Source: an uncultured Schumannella sp.
GTDB lineage: Bacteria; Actinomycetota; Actinomycetes; Actinomycetales; Microbacteriaceae
Length of the DNA stretch: 64,000 bases
Assembly (NCBI RefSeq): GCF_905479755.1
Contig: NZ_CAJQNT010000010.1
Location: 1-64,000 of the forward strand
Direction of reading: 5' to 3'
Shown here: piece after piece, positions 33,834-43,710 of the stretch
Layout of the letters: each line of letters begins with the position of its first letter
Position numbering within the stretch: the first letter of the stretch is position 1
Notes under the pieces: generated by a model
The model's input: the letters and a program-made list of their open reading frames with translations, nothing else
Told to the model about the DNA's origin: nothing
Database searches by the model: none
Made by a program: the position numbers and the translations under genes

Positions 33834-34853
33834 ATGAAGAAGACCCTCCTGGCCGCCGCGGCGACCGCGGTCATCGCCTCGCTTGCCCTCACGGGCTGCG
33901 CCGGCGAGAACGCGACGCCCGACGCCGGCACCGGCGGTGAGTGGAGCAAGTCGACGCTGAGCCTCGACTTCGCCACCTACAACCCGCTCAGCCTCATCAT
34001 CAAGGAACAGGGCTGGATCGAGGACACGCTCGGTGACGACGTCGCCGTGACCTGGACCCAGTCGCTCGGGTCCAACAAGGCGAATGAGGGCCTGCGCGCC
34101 GGTGCCCTCGATGTCGGATCGACGGCCGGTTCGGCGGCGCTGCTGGCGCGCGCCAACGGCTCGCCCATCCAGACCATCGGGATCTACACCCAGCCCGAGT
34201 GGTCGGCGCTCGTCACGCTGCCCGGCAGCGGCATCGAGACCGTCGCCGACCTGCGCGGCAAGACGGTCGCCGTCACTATCGGAACCGACCCGTACTTCTT
34301 CCTGCTGCAGGCGCTCGACGAGGCGGGCGTCGACCCGAGCGAGGTCGACATCCAGAACCTGCAGCACGCGGACGGCGGCGTGGCGCTCGTCAACGGCAGC
34401 GTCGACGCCTGGTCGGGTCTTGACCCGATGATGGCCGCGCACGAGTTGAACGACGGCGTGGAGCTGTTCTACCGCCACGTCGAGTTCAACACCTACGGCT
34501 TCCTCAACGCCACCGAGGAGTTCATCCAGAACAACGCGGATCTGGCTCAGGTCGTCGCCGACGCCTACGAGAAGGCCCGCGCCTGGGCGCTCGAGAACCC
34601 GGACGAGACCGCGCAGCTGCTGGCTGACGTGTCGGGTCTCGACCTCGAGGTCGCCTCCGTCGTGCTCCTGGAGCGCACCGTCATCGACCTTCCGTTCGCC
34701 CCGGGCGCCGCGCAGTACTCGGTGCTCGAGGTGGTCGGCCCGATCCAGGTCGCCAATGGCGACATCCCCTCTCAGGACCAGGCCGACGCGGCGCTCGAGA
34801 CGTTGTTCAACACGACGTTCGCCGACGCCGCCGACCCGAGCCGGGTGGGCTGA
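33834..34853 (+). CDS. ssuA: Aliphatic sulfonate-type ABC transporter substrate-binding lipoprotein (SsuA-like)
   Basis: This 339-residue lipoprotein has signal MKKTLLAAAATAVIASLALTGC with lipobox LALTGC (Cys about 22). The mature domain opens LSLDFATYNPLSLIIKEQGWIED, a phrase characteristic of the SsuA-like family. It continues with QSLGSNKANEGLRAGALDVGSTAGSAALLARANG and LRGKTVAVTIGTDPYFFLLQAL. The ligand is probably an aliphatic sulfonate, but nitrate or thiamine-precursor binders share the fold. AAAGGA stands about 6 nt before the ATG. No FMNH2-dependent sulfonatase (SsuD/E) is encoded in the window. Confidence 0.87.
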   Translation: MKKTLLAAAATAVIASLALTGCAGENATPDAGTGGEWSKSTLSLDFATYNPLSLIIKEQGWIEDTLGDDVAVTWTQSLGSNKANEGLRAGALDVGSTAGSAALLARANGSPIQTIGIYTQPEWSALVTLPGSGIETVADLRGKTVAVTIGTDPYFFLLQALDEAGVDPSEVDIQNLQHADGGVALVNGSVDAWSGLDPMMAAHELNDGVELFYRHVEFNTYGFLNATEEFIQNNADLAQVVADAYEKARAWALENPDETAQLLADVSGLDLEVASVVLLERTVIDLPFAPGAAQYSVLEVVGPIQVANGDIPSQDQADAALETLFNTTFADAADPSRVG

Positions 34854-34858
34854 GCATC

Positions 34859-35740
34859 ATGGCGGCTTCCCCCGAATACCTGACCGGCGACACGGTCGTG
34901 CGCGGCGGCAACGCCGGGCCCTCCGCCGACCCGCAGGTGACGGGGGAGGCCGCCTCGCTCGTCGCGGGCGGGCGTCCGCGCGCCGGCCGTCGCGCCGGGT
35001 CGCGCGCGGTGCTCGGCGCGATCATCCCGCTCGCGCTGCTCGCGTTGTGGTGGGCGGCGTCCCACCTCGGGTGGGTTCCCGCCTTCAAACTGCCGACTCC
35101 CGAGTCGCTCGTCGTTGCGGCGATCGACCTCGCCCAGCGCGGGCTGCTCTGGGAGCACATCGGCATCTCCACCCAACGCGTCTTCCTCGGTTTCGCGATC
35201 GGCGCCGTGGTTGGGCTTGCGCTCGGCTCGCTCGTCGGACTCTCGCGTCTCGCCGACGGGTTCCTCGCCGCGACGATCGGCGCGGCGCGTGCCGTACCGT
35301 CGCTGGCCTGGGTGCCGCTGCTGATCCTCTACCTGGGATTCGGCGAAGACTCGAAGGTGACGCTGGTCGCCATCGGCGCCGTGTTCCCCGTCTACACGAC
35401 CGTGGCGGGCGCGTTGCGGCATGTCGATCCGCACCTCGTCGAGCTGGGTCGGGCCTACGGCTTCCACGGCGTCCGCCTGCTCTTCACGGTGCAGCTGCCC
35501 GCCGTCATCCCGGCGATCGTGTCGGGTCTGCGCCTCGCGCTCGCGCAGGCGTGGCTGTTCCTCGTCGCCGCCGAGCTCCTCGGCTCGACGATGGGACTCG
35601 GCTTCCTGCTGATCGAATCGCAGAACAACGGCCGCATCGATCGCCTGTTCCTCGCGATCATCGTCCTCGCCATCCTCGGCAAGCTCTCCGACGCCCTCAT
35701 CGGCCTCCTCGAGCGAGCCCTTCTCACCCGCTGGGGCTAG
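34859..35740 (+). CDS. ssuC: ABC transporter permease, SsuC-like
   Basis: This 293-residue permease has a Gly/Arg-rich cytosolic N-terminus of about 50 residues, then about six TM helices starting near LGAIIPLALLALWWAASHLGW. Family strings are FKLPTPESLVVAAIDL, AARAVPSLAWVPLLILYLGFGEDSKV, the coupling loop DPHLVELGRAYGFHGVRLLFTVQLPAVIPAIVSGLRLALAQAW, and GLGFLLIESQNNGRIDRLFL. It starts 5 bp after the binding-protein gene and ends 14 bp before a large palindrome. Its function is membrane passage of the cargo bound by the SsuA-like protein. Confidence 0.88.
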   Translation: MAASPEYLTGDTVVRGGNAGPSADPQVTGEAASLVAGGRPRAGRRAGSRAVLGAIIPLALLALWWAASHLGWVPAFKLPTPESLVVAAIDLAQRGLLWEHIGISTQRVFLGFAIGAVVGLALGSLVGLSRLADGFLAATIGAARAVPSLAWVPLLILYLGFGEDSKVTLVAIGAVFPVYTTVAGALRHVDPHLVELGRAYGFHGVRLLFTVQLPAVIPAIVSGLRLALAQAWLFLVAAELLGSTMGLGFLLIESQNNGRIDRLFLAIIVLAILGKLSDALIGLLERALLTRWG

Positions 35741-35754
35741 CCCCGGCCCCACCG

Positions 35755-35838
35755 TTTTCAGGAGGAAGTGTGACGGATGTGGGAGAAGCGTCCCATCGAC
35801 GTGACGCACGCCACATCCGTCACACAAACTCCTGAAAA
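35755..35838. repeat. 84-bp imperfect palindrome (28-bp arms) between ssuC and pyrR
   Basis: The left arm 35755-35782 and the right arm 35811-35838 are inverted copies matching at 25 of 28 positions. The only mismatches are three adjacent bases in the middle (GAA against TTT). They flank a 28-bp loop. Each arm starts with TTTTCAGGAG at its outer end and ends in GTGTGACGGATGTGG. It could be a REP/MITE-like mobile repeat, a strong transcript hairpin ending the ssu mRNA, or a protein-binding site. There is no U tract on either side. Confidence 0.8.
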
Positions 35839-35864
35839 GGGAAGTGCTAGTGTGAGCGGAGTTT

Positions 35865-35907
35865 GACCACCTTTAAGTCCGTCCGGGAGGCGGGGAAGGA
35901 GGTCCAG
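35865..35907 (+). promoter_or_regulatory. PyrR-binding-loop-like hairpin sequestering the pyrR ribosome binding site
   Basis: GACCACCTT (35865-35873) pairs with AAGGAGGTC (35896-35904), 8 Watson-Crick pairs around one A.A mismatch. Inside, CCG (35879-35881) pairs with CGG (35891-35893) around the loop TCCGGGAGG. Bacillus PyrR binding loops share this plan and the loop consensus UCCNGNGAGG. Here it is one base shorter. The Shine-Dalgarno AAGGAGG (35896-35902) is buried in the lower stem, so folding would block pyrR translation. TAGTGT at 35848-35853 is a possible -10. Confidence 0.6.
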
Positions 35908-36459
35908 ATGCGCACGCGAACCGTGCTGCAACAGGACGACATCCAGAGGGCTCTCACCCGCATCGCGCACGAGATCCTCGAAGCCAATCGCGGAGCGTCC
36001 GATCTCGTGCTCCTGGGCATCCCGACCCGGGGAGTGCTCCTCGCCGAGCGCCTCGCCACGACGCTGGAACAGCTCGAGCCCGGCTCCGCCACCGTCGGCG
36101 CGCTCGACGTCACCATGTACCGCGACGATCTCGCCGCCCAGCCGACGCGCACGCCGAGCCCAACGCGCATCCCCACCGGCGGGATCGACGGCAAGACCGT
36201 CGTGCTCGTCGATGACGTGCTCTACTCGGGCCGCACCATTCGTGCCGCACTCGACGCGCTCAACGACCACGGCCGTCCTCGCGCGGTGCGCCTGGCGGTC
36301 CTCGTCGATCGCGGCCACCGCGAGCTGCCGATCCGCGCCGACTACGTCGGCAAGAACCTCCCCACCTCGACCACCGAGCGCATCAACGTGCACCTCGCCG
36401 AGACCGACGGCGACGATCTGATCGCGATCGCGACGCCGGATGCGGGGGATGCGGCATGA
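35908..36459 (+). CDS. pyrR: Bifunctional pyr operon regulator / uracil phosphoribosyltransferase PyrR
   Basis: PyrR senses UMP/UTP and binds pyr mRNA. It also has uracil phosphoribosyltransferase activity. From ATG 35908 it has 183 residues. The PRPP-binding motif is [18 protein letters not shown], and other family strings are [33 protein letters not shown] and TMYRDDL. An AAGGAGG Shine-Dalgarno lies 5 nt upstream, inside a hairpin that could be PyrR's own target. Its end overlaps pyrB by 4 bp. A longer in-frame start at 35863 would place coding sequence over the hairpin and lacks a ribosome binding site. Confidence 0.96.
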   Translation: MRTRTVLQQDDIQRALTRIAHEILEANRGASDLVLLGIPTRGVLLAERLATTLEQLEPGSATVGALDVTMYRDDLAAQPTRTPSPTRIPTGGIDGKTVVLVDDVLYSGRTIRAALDALNDHGRPRAVRLAVLVDRGHRELPIRADYVGKNLPTSTTERINVHLAETDGDDLIAIATPDAGDAA

Positions 36460-37442
36460 CCGAACTCCGTCACCTGCTGAGCGCGCACGACCTCGATCGC
36501 GGTACCGCGATCGCCATTCTCGACATCGCCGAAGACATGGCCGAAGTCGCCACGCGCGCCGTGCCGAAGCTCCCGACGCTGCGCGGTCGCACCGTCGCCA
36601 ACCTGTTCTTCGAGGATTCGACCCGCACGCGCCTGAGCTTCGAGTCGGCGGCGAAGAAGCTCTCGGCCGACGTGATCACCTTCAGCGCCAAGGGGTCGAG
36701 CGTGTCGAAGGGCGAGAGCCTGAAGGACACCGCCCAGACGATCGCCGCGATGGGCATCGACGCAGTGGTGATCCGCCACGGCGCCTCGGGCGCCGCCCAC
36801 ACCCTCGCCACGAGCGGCTGGATCGACGCCGCCGTCGTCAACGCGGGCGACGGCACCCACGAGCACCCCACCCAGGGCCTCCTGGATGCGTTCACCATGC
36901 GCAAGTCGCGTCACGGCGCCGCCTCGCGCGGCAAGGATCTCACCGGCCTCACCGTCACGATCGTCGGCGACGTGCTTCATTCGCGTGTCGCCCGCAGCAA
37001 CGTCTGGTTGCTGACGACGCTCGGCGCGCGGGTTCACCTCGTCGCGCCGGAAACTCTGCTGCCGACCGGGGTCGGATCGTGGCCGGTGACGACCGGTTCG
37101 AGCCTCGACGAGGCGATTGCGGCGAAGCCCGATGTGCTGATGATGCTGCGCATCCAGCAGGAGCGGATGCATGCCGCGTTCTTCCCGCACGAGCGTGAGT
37201 ACGCCCGCCAGTGGGGGCTCGACGACGCCCGATTCGCCCAGCTTTCGCCGCATACGATAGTGATGCACCCCGGACCGATGAATCGCGGTCTCGAGATCTC
37301 GGCGGCGGCCGCCGATTCGCCGCAGTCGCGCGTGCTGGATCAGGTCACCAACGGGGTGTCGATTCGAATGGCGGTGCTCTACCTCGTGCTCTCGGGAACC
37401 TCGACGACCGCACCCACCACGACCGGAGGCCTTCGCGCATGA
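36456..37442 (+). CDS. pyrB: Aspartate carbamoyltransferase catalytic subunit
   Basis: PyrB joins carbamoyl phosphate and aspartate, the committed step of UMP synthesis. The 328-residue protein has the carbamoyl phosphate loop [19 protein letters not shown], the second site with [26 protein letters not shown] and the aspartate-domain region [14 protein letters not shown]. No regulatory pyrI gene is present, as is usual in actinobacteria. It overlaps pyrR by 4 bp and pyrC by 4 bp, so the operon is translationally coupled. Confidence 0.98.
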   Translation: MTELRHLLSAHDLDRGTAIAILDIAEDMAEVATRAVPKLPTLRGRTVANLFFEDSTRTRLSFESAAKKLSADVITFSAKGSSVSKGESLKDTAQTIAAMGIDAVVIRHGASGAAHTLATSGWIDAAVVNAGDGTHEHPTQGLLDAFTMRKSRHGAASRGKDLTGLTVTIVGDVLHSRVARSNVWLLTTLGARVHLVAPETLLPTGVGSWPVTTGSSLDEAIAAKPDVLMMLRIQQERMHAAFFPHEREYARQWGLDDARFAQLSPHTIVMHPGPMNRGLEISAAAADSPQSRVLDQVTNGVSIRMAVLYLVLSGTSTTAPTTTGGLRA

Positions 37443-38746
37443 CCATCCTGATCCAGGGCGCGACGCTCCCGACCGGTGAGACGACCGATCTGCTCGTCGA
37501 GGGCGGCGTGATCGCCGAACGCGGAACCGGGATCACCTCCGCCGGCGCGCAGGTCATCGACGCGAGCGGTCTCCAGGCTCTGCCCGGCCTCGTCGACCTG
37601 CACACCCACCTGCGGGAGCCCGGCTTCGAGCAGAGCGAGACGGTGCTGACCGGTTCGCGCGCGGCGGCGGCCGGCGGCTTCACGGCCGTGCACGCGATGG
37701 CGAACACCTTCCCGGTGGGTGACACCGCGGGCGTCGTCGAGCAGGTCGCGTCACTCGGCGCCCAGCACGGCTACGTCACGGTGCGCCCGATCGGCGCGGT
37801 CACCGTCGGACTTGCGGGGGAGCGCCTCAGCGAGATCGGCGCGATGGCCCAGTCCCGCGCCCAGGTGCGCGTGTTCAGCGACGACGGGATGTGTGTACAC
37901 GACCCGCTGCTGATGCGGCGCGCGCTCGAGTACGTCTCGACCTTCGGCGGAGTGGTCGCCCAGCACGCGCAGGAACCGCGCCTGACCGAGAACGCGCAGA
38001 TGAACGAGGGCGAGCTTTCCAGCCGCCTGGGGCTTGCGGGCTGGCCCGCCGTCGCCGAGGAGTCGATCATCGCCCGCGACGTGCTGCTCGCCGAACACGT
38101 CGGCGAGCGCCTGCACATCTGTCACCTTTCGACCGCGGGCAGCGTCGAGGTGGTCCGCTGGGCGAAGGCGCGCGGCATCCGGGTCACGGCGGAGGTCACC
38201 CCGCACCACCTGCTGCTGACGGAGCAGCTGGTCGAAAGCTACGACCCGCGTTTCAAGGTCAACCCGCCGCTGCGCCGCGATGAGGACGTGCACGCGCTCC
38301 GCGCGGCGCTGGCCGACGGCACGATCGACATCGTGGCCACCGACCACGCCCCGCATCCGGTCGAGTCGAAGGAGTGCGCCTGGGCGGAGGCCAGCTTCGG
38401 CATGGTCGGCCTCGAAAGCGCGCTGAGTGTCGTGCAGGAGTCCGTCGTCGACAGCGGCCAGCTCGACTGGAGCGATGTGGCCCGCGTGCTCTCGAGTGCC
38501 CCGGCGCAGATCGGCCTGCTCGAGGGCTACGCCGCCGCCTTCGAGGTGGGCAGCCCCGCACACGTCACCCTCTACGACCCGAGCGCCCGCTCCGACTTCG
38601 GCATCGAGCGACTCCGCGGCAAGGGCATCAACTCGCCCTACCTCGGGCGTTCGCTTCCCGGCCGCGTCGTCGCGACCCTCCACGGCGGTGTGCCGACCGT
38701 GCTGGACGGGGAACTGCGGCCCGCCGAGGAGGTGGCGCGTGGATAA
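37439..38746 (+). CDS. pyrC: Dihydroorotase
   Basis: PyrC reversibly cyclises carbamoyl aspartate to dihydroorotate. The 435-residue protein is a long type I DHOase. It shows the metal-binding [10 protein letters not shown], the flexible region [18 protein letters not shown], later His ligands in VVAQHAQEP and [28 protein letters not shown], and the catalytic Asp in [15 protein letters not shown]. Start ATG 37439 overlaps the pyrB stop (ATGA). The upstream in-frame extension is antiphase pyrB. It overlaps the next gene by 8 bp. Confidence 0.97.
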   Translation: MTILIQGATLPTGETTDLLVEGGVIAERGTGITSAGAQVIDASGLQALPGLVDLHTHLREPGFEQSETVLTGSRAAAAGGFTAVHAMANTFPVGDTAGVVEQVASLGAQHGYVTVRPIGAVTVGLAGERLSEIGAMAQSRAQVRVFSDDGMCVHDPLLMRRALEYVSTFGGVVAQHAQEPRLTENAQMNEGELSSRLGLAGWPAVAEESIIARDVLLAEHVGERLHICHLSTAGSVEVVRWAKARGIRVTAEVTPHHLLLTEQLVESYDPRFKVNPPLRRDEDVHALRAALADGTIDIVATDHAPHPVESKECAWAEASFGMVGLESALSVVQESVVDSGQLDWSDVARVLSSAPAQIGLLEGYAAAFEVGSPAHVTLYDPSARSDFGIERLRGKGINSPYLGRSLPGRVVATLHGGVPTVLDGELRPAEEVARG

Positions 38747-39263
38747 GGTGCTGCCGACCCTGATCGTCGTCGCGGTTCTTGCGCTGGTCTTCGGTTCCCT
38801 CGCGGTCGCCTGGCGCGCCCGCGCGCGCCGGCACGCGGCACTCGGCCAGGTCGAGACGCTTCCCGCCGGGCTGGGGGAGGCGCGCGACAGTTTCGACGTG
38901 CTCTACCTCGCCACGACGCACGCCGAGAAGCCCCTGGAGCGGATCGCGCTGCCCGGCCTCGGGTTTCGGTCAAACGCGACGCTGCGCATCCACGAGGCTG
39001 GTCTCGAACTCGACCTCGGCGGGCGCTCCGGCCCCGCGTTCATCCCACGCGAGCGGATGCTCGGCGCCGGCCGCGCCAATTGGACGATCGACCGCGCCTC
39101 GGGCGGCGACCGTCTGGTCTTCGTCCGCTGGCGCCTGGGCGACGGCGACCCGGGCGACGGCGAGCTCGCGGTCGACTCCACCTTCCGCGCCGCCGATCCC
39201 GCACGCCTCGCCGACGCCCTCCTTTCTCTCGTTCCTGTTTCAACCGAAAGCGACGCCTCATGA
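38739..39263 (+). CDS. Membrane-anchored PH-like-domain protein of the pyr operon
   Basis: This 174-residue protein has a single N-terminal TM segment (about 6-25, [21 protein letters not shown]) and a basic stop-transfer stretch (RARARRHA). A soluble beta-rich region follows with Trp/Gly-rich strands ([26 protein letters not shown]). Actinobacterial pyr operons, including that of M. tuberculosis between pyrC and carA, carry a comparable small membrane protein of unknown role. The PH-like label is a fold-level guess. The start is GTG 38739 with GAGGAGG 6 nt upstream, inside the end of pyrC. It overlaps carA by 4 bp. Confidence 0.8.
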   Translation: MDKVLPTLIVVAVLALVFGSLAVAWRARARRHAALGQVETLPAGLGEARDSFDVLYLATTHAEKPLERIALPGLGFRSNATLRIHEAGLELDLGGRSGPAFIPRERMLGAGRANWTIDRASGGDRLVFVRWRLGDGDPGDGELAVDSTFRAADPARLADALLSLVPVSTESDAS

Positions 39264-40408
39264 TCCGTCACGACCCCGCCGTCCTCGTCCTGGAGGATGG
39301 CACGCGCTACCCGGGCCACGCCTACGGCGCGCGCGGCCGCACCCTGGGCGAGGCGGTGTTTGCCACCGGCATGACCGGCTACCAGGAGACCCTCACCGAC
39401 CCGAGCTACGCGGGACAGATTGTCGTGCAGACCGCGCCGCACATCGGCAACACCGGCATGAACGACGAAGACCCCGAGTCGCGCCGCATCTGGGTGGCGG
39501 GCTACGTCGTGCGCGACCCGTCGCGCGTGGTCAGCAACTTCCGTGCGAAGCGCTCCTTGGATGACGAACTCGTCGACACGGGGATCGTCGGCATCAGCGG
39601 GATCGACACCCGCGCCCTCACGCGCCGCTTGCGCGACGCGGGTTCGATGCGCGCCGCGATCTTCTCCGGGGTCGACGCCGAACTGGATGCCGATGCGCAG
39701 CTCGCGATCGTCCGCGAAGCTCCGAAGATGGCCGGGCAGAACCTCTCGGCCGAGGTCTCGGTCGAGGCCGCGGCCGTGACGCCCGCCCAGGGCGAGCGTC
39801 TCGGCAACCTCGCCGTGCTGGACCTCGGCATCAAGCAGTCCACCGTCGACAACCTGGCCGCCCGCGGCTTCGAGGTGCACGTGCTGCCGCAGTCGGTCTC
39901 GCTCGACGAGGTGCTCGCGATCGACCCGGTCGCCGCGTTCTACTCGAACGGCCCGGGCGACCCGGCGGCGAGCGACGGCCACGTCGAGCTGCTTCGCGGC
40001 GTGCTCGACGCGGGCCTGCCGTTTTTCGGCATCTGCTTCGGCAACCAGCTGCTCGGACGCGCGCTCGGCTACGGCACCTACAAGCTTCCCTTCGGTCACC
40101 GCGGCATCAACCAGCCGGTGCTCGACAAGGCGACCGGCAAGGTCGAGATCACCGCGCACAACCACGGCTTCGCGGTCGACGCGCCGCTCGACGCCCCGAG
40201 CGAGAGCCCGAACGGCTACGGCAAGGTCGAGGTGAGCCACATCGGCCTCAACGACCAGGTGGTCGAGGGCCTCAATGCGCTCGACATCCCCGCGTTCTCG
40301 GTCCAGTACCACCCGGAGGCGGCGGCCGGACCCCACGACGCCAACTACCTCTTCGACAAATTCCGCGACATGGTCGTGGCCCACCAGAGCAAGAAGGCAA
40401 AGAACTAG
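39260..40408 (+). CDS. carA: Carbamoyl-phosphate synthase small (glutaminase) subunit
   Basis: CarA hydrolyses glutamine and passes ammonia to CarB. The 382-residue protein has the N-terminal CPSase_sm domain ([42 protein letters not shown]). Its class I amidotransferase domain has the nucleophile in [16 protein letters not shown], then GHRGINQPV, and the His-Glu pair in SVQYHPEA. Start ATG 39260 overlaps the previous stop by 4 bp. The stop overlaps the carB GTG by 1 bp. The length and motifs are normal. Confidence 0.98.
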   Translation: MIRHDPAVLVLEDGTRYPGHAYGARGRTLGEAVFATGMTGYQETLTDPSYAGQIVVQTAPHIGNTGMNDEDPESRRIWVAGYVVRDPSRVVSNFRAKRSLDDELVDTGIVGISGIDTRALTRRLRDAGSMRAAIFSGVDAELDADAQLAIVREAPKMAGQNLSAEVSVEAAAVTPAQGERLGNLAVLDLGIKQSTVDNLAARGFEVHVLPQSVSLDEVLAIDPVAAFYSNGPGDPAASDGHVELLRGVLDAGLPFFGICFGNQLLGRALGYGTYKLPFGHRGINQPVLDKATGKVEITAHNHGFAVDAPLDAPSESPNGYGKVEVSHIGLNDQVVEGLNALDIPAFSVQYHPEAAAGPHDANYLFDKFRDMVVAHQSKKAKN

Positions 40409-43400
40409 TGCCCAAGCGCCCCGACATCAACTCCGTCCTCGTCATCGGCTCCGGCCCGATCGTCATCGGGCAGGCGGCCGAGTTCGACTACTCCGGCACG
40501 CAGGCTTGTCGCGTGCTCCGCGAGGAGGGCGTCCGCGTAATCCTGGTGAACCCGAACCCGGCGACGATCATGACCGACCCGGACTTCGCCGACGCAACCT
40601 ACATTGAGCCGATCAACGCCGAGGCGTTGGAGGCGATCATCGCCCACGAGAAGCCGGATGCGATCCTGCCCACCCTGGGCGGCCAGACCGCGCTGAATGC
40701 CGCGATCGCGCTGGACGCCGCCGGCATCCTCGAGAAGTACGGCGTCGAGCTGATCGGCGCCAAGGTCGAGGCGATCAACAAGGGCGAAGACCGCCAGATC
40801 TTCAAGGACCTGGTGATCGAGGCGGGTGCGGACGTCGCGCGCAGCTACGTCGTCAAGACGGTGCCGGCGGCGGTGGAGGCGGCCGAGGAGCTCGGCTACC
40901 CGCTCGTGGTGCGTCCCTCGTTCACGATGGGCGGTCTCGGCTCGGGCTTCGCGCACGACCGCGCCGAGCTGGTGCGGATGGTGACCGACGGTCTGCACCA
41001 GTCGCCGACCACCGAGGTGCTCCTGGAGGAGTCGATTCTCGGCTGGAAGGAGTACGAGCTCGAGCTCATGCGCGACACCGCCGACAACACGGTGGTGGTC
41101 TGTTCCATCGAGAACGTGGACCCGGTCGGCGTGCACACCGGTGACTCGATCACGGTGGCGCCCGCGCTCACCCTGACCGACCGCGAGTACCAGCGACTGC
41201 GCGACATCGGCATCGACATCATCCGCGCGGTCGGTGTCGACACCGGTGGCTGCAACATCCAGTTCGCGATCGACCCCGCCAACGGGCGGATCATCGTGAT
41301 CGAGATGAACCCGCGCGTCTCGCGCTCCAGCGCCCTCGCGTCGAAGGCGACCGGGTTCCCGATCGCGAAGATCGCGGCAAAGCTGGCGATCGGCTACCGG
41401 CTCGACGAGATCCCGAACGACATCACCAAGGTGACCCCGGCGAGTTTCGAGCCGACCCTCGACTACATCGTGGTGAAGGTCCCGCGCTTCGCGTTCGAGA
41501 AGTTCCCGAGCGCGGATGCGACCCTCACGACGACGATGAAGAGCGTCGGCGAGGCGATGGCGATCGGCCGCAACTACGCGACGGCGCTGCAGAAGGCGCT
41601 CCGCTCGCTGGAGAAGCGGGGGAGCAGCTTCCACTGGGGCGAGGAGCAGCGCTCGAAGGCGGAGCTGATCGAGATCAGCCGCACCCCCACCGACGGCCGC
41701 ATCGTGACGGTGCAGCAGGCGCTCCGCCACGGCGCCACCGTGGACGAGCTGTTCGAGGCGACGGGGATCGACCCGTGGTTCCTCGACCAGATCGTGCTCA
41801 TCAACGAGGTGGCGGAGGAGATCGCGGCCTCCGCCGAGCTCGACCTCGAGGTGCTCTCCTTCGCGAAGGACCACGGCTTCTCGGACGTGCAGATCGCGCA
41901 GCTGAGGGGGCTCGGCGAGCAGGAGGTGCGCGAGCTGCGCTGGCAGCTGGGCCTGCGGCCGGTGTTCAAGACCGTGGACACCTGTGCCGGCGAGTTCCCC
42001 GCGCTCACGCCGTACCACTACTCGAGCTACGACACCGAGACGGAGGTGGCGCCGTCGGAGGGCAAGAAGGTCGTCATCCTCGGTTCGGGGCCGAACCGCA
42101 TCGGCCAGGGCGTCGAGTTCGACTACTCGTGCGTGCACGCGAGCTTCGCGCTCTCGGCCGCCGGGTACGAGACGATCATGATCAACTGCAACCCCGAGAC
42201 GGTCTCGACCGACTACGACACGAGCGACCGACTGTACTTCGAGCCGCTCACCCTCGAAGACGTGCTCGAGGTGATTCACGCCGAGTCGCAGTCGGGTGAG
42301 CTGGTCGGCGTCATCGTGCAGTTGGGCGGTCAGACCGCGCTCGGGCTCGCGAAGGGGCTGGAGGCCGCCGGCATCCCAATCCTCGGGACGAGCCCGGAAG
42401 CGATCGACCTCGCCGAGGAGCGCGGGCACTTCTCGCGCATCCTCAAGGAGGCGGGCCTCGTCGCCCCCCGCAACGGCACCGCGACGGATGCGCCGAGCGC
42501 CATCCGCGTGGCCGAAGAGATCGGCTACCCGGTGCTGGTGCGCCCGAGCTACGTGCTCGGCGGTCGCGGCATGGAGATCGTCTACGACTCGCCGAGTCTT
42601 GCGGACTACTTCGAGCGGGTGCGCGAGCACGCCATCATCGGCCCCGACGCGCCGCTGCTCGTCGACCGCTTCCTGGATGACGCGGTCGAAATCGACATCG
42701 ATGCCCTCTATGACGGCACCGAGCTCTACGTCGGCGGCATCATGGAGCACATCGAGGAGGCCGGGGTTCACTCGGGCGACTCGGCCTGCACCCTGCCGCC
42801 CGTCACGCTCGGGCGCGGCATTCAGGATCAGGTCGTCGACGCGACCCGCAAGATCGCCGAGGGCATCGGCGTGCGGGGTCTCATCAACGTGCAGTTCGCG
42901 ATCGGCGCGGGCGTGCTCTACGTGCTCGAAGCGAACCCGCGCGCCAGCCGCACGGTGCCGTTCGTCTCGAAGGCGCTCGGAATCCCGCTCGCCAAGGCGG
43001 CTTCGCTCGTCATGGTCGGCCGCTCGGTGCGCGACCTGGTCGCCGAGGGTCTGCTGCCCGAGCACGACGGCTCGATCGTCTCGCTCGATTCGCCGGTCTC
43101 GGTGAAGGAGGCGGTGCTGCCGTTCAAGCGCTTCCGCACGCGTGAGGGCAATGTCGTGGACTCGGTGCTCGGCCCGGAGATGCGCTCGACCGGCGAGGTC
43201 ATGGGCATCGACGCCGACTTCCCGCGGGCCTTCGCCAAGAGCCAGGACGCCGCCTACGGTGGGCTGCCCGAGAGCGGCACGGTCTTCGTGTCGGTCGCCG
43301 ACCGCGACAAGCGCGCGACCGTGCTGCCGATCCTGCGCCTCAGCCAGCTCGGCTTCGAGATCGTGGCGACGGAAGGCACCGCCGAGGTGCTCGCCCGCAA

Positions 43401-43710
43401 CGGCATCGAGGCGACGACGGTGCGCAAGTACTTCGAGGGCCAGATCGACGACGGCGGCGAGCCGACGGTCGTCGACCTGATCAACGCGGGCGAAATCGAC
43501 GTCGTCATCAACACGCCGAGCGGTCGCGCGGCGCGCGCCGATGGCTTCGAGATCCGCACCGCGACGGTCGCCGCCGACAAGCCGCTGTTCACGACGATCG
43601 CGCAGCTCGCGGCCGCCGTGGCGGCGTTCGAGATCAAGCGCGGAGACATCCGGGTGCGCAGCCTCCAGGACTACGCGGCCGATCGCGCCGTGCGGGAGGC
43701 CGCGCGGTGA
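40408..43710 (+). CDS. carB: Carbamoyl-phosphate synthase large subunit
   Basis: CarB makes carbamoyl phosphate from bicarbonate, ammonia and two ATP for pyrimidine and arginine synthesis. At 1100 residues it has the expected duplicated ATP-grasp architecture. The first half has [24 protein letters not shown] and [12 protein letters not shown]. The second repeats the pattern with [24 protein letters not shown] and [17 protein letters not shown]-terminal MGS-like allosteric domain follows (about 945-1100, [16 protein letters not shown] onward). It starts at GTG 40408, overlapping carA by 1 bp, and its end overlaps pyrF by 4 bp. Confidence 0.98.
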   Translation: MPKRPDINSVLVIGSGPIVIGQAAEFDYSGTQACRVLREEGVRVILVNPNPATIMTDPDFADATYIEPINAEALEAIIAHEKPDAILPTLGGQTALNAAIALDAAGILEKYGVELIGAKVEAINKGEDRQIFKDLVIEAGADVARSYVVKTVPAAVEAAEELGYPLVVRPSFTMGGLGSGFAHDRAELVRMVTDGLHQSPTTEVLLEESILGWKEYELELMRDTADNTVVVCSIENVDPVGVHTGDSITVAPALTLTDREYQRLRDIGIDIIRAVGVDTGGCNIQFAIDPANGRIIVIEMNPRVSRSSALASKATGFPIAKIAAKLAIGYRLDEIPNDITKVTPASFEPTLDYIVVKVPRFAFEKFPSADATLTTTMKSVGEAMAIGRNYATALQKALRSLEKRGSSFHWGEEQRSKAELIEISRTPTDGRIVTVQQALRHGATVDELFEATGIDPWFLDQIVLINEVAEEIAASAELDLEVLSFAKDHGFSDVQIAQLRGLGEQEVRELRWQLGLRPVFKTVDTCAGEFPALTPYHYSSYDTETEVAPSEGKKVVILGSGPNRIGQGVEFDYSCVHASFALSAAGYETIMINCNPETVSTDYDTSDRLYFEPLTLEDVLEVIHAESQSGELVGVIVQLGGQTALGLAKGLEAAGIPILGTSPEAIDLAEERGHFSRILKEAGLVAPRNGTATDAPSAIRVAEEIGYPVLVRPSYVLGGRGMEIVYDSPSLADYFERVREHAIIGPDAPLLVDRFLDDAVEIDIDALYDGTELYVGGIMEHIEEAGVHSGDSACTLPPVTLGRGIQDQVVDATRKIAEGIGVRGLINVQFAIGAGVLYVLEANPRASRTVPFVSKALGIPLAKAASLVMVGRSVRDLVAEGLLPEHDGSIVSLDSPVSVKEAVLPFKRFRTREGNVVDSVLGPEMRSTGEVMGIDADFPRAFAKSQDAAYGGLPESGTVFVSVADRDKRATVLPILRLSQLGFEIVATEGTAEVLARNGIEATTVRKYFEGQIDDGGEPTVVDLINAGEIDVVINTPSGRAARADGFEIRTATVAADKPLFTTIAQLAAAVAAFEIKRGDIRVRSLQDYAADRAVREAAR

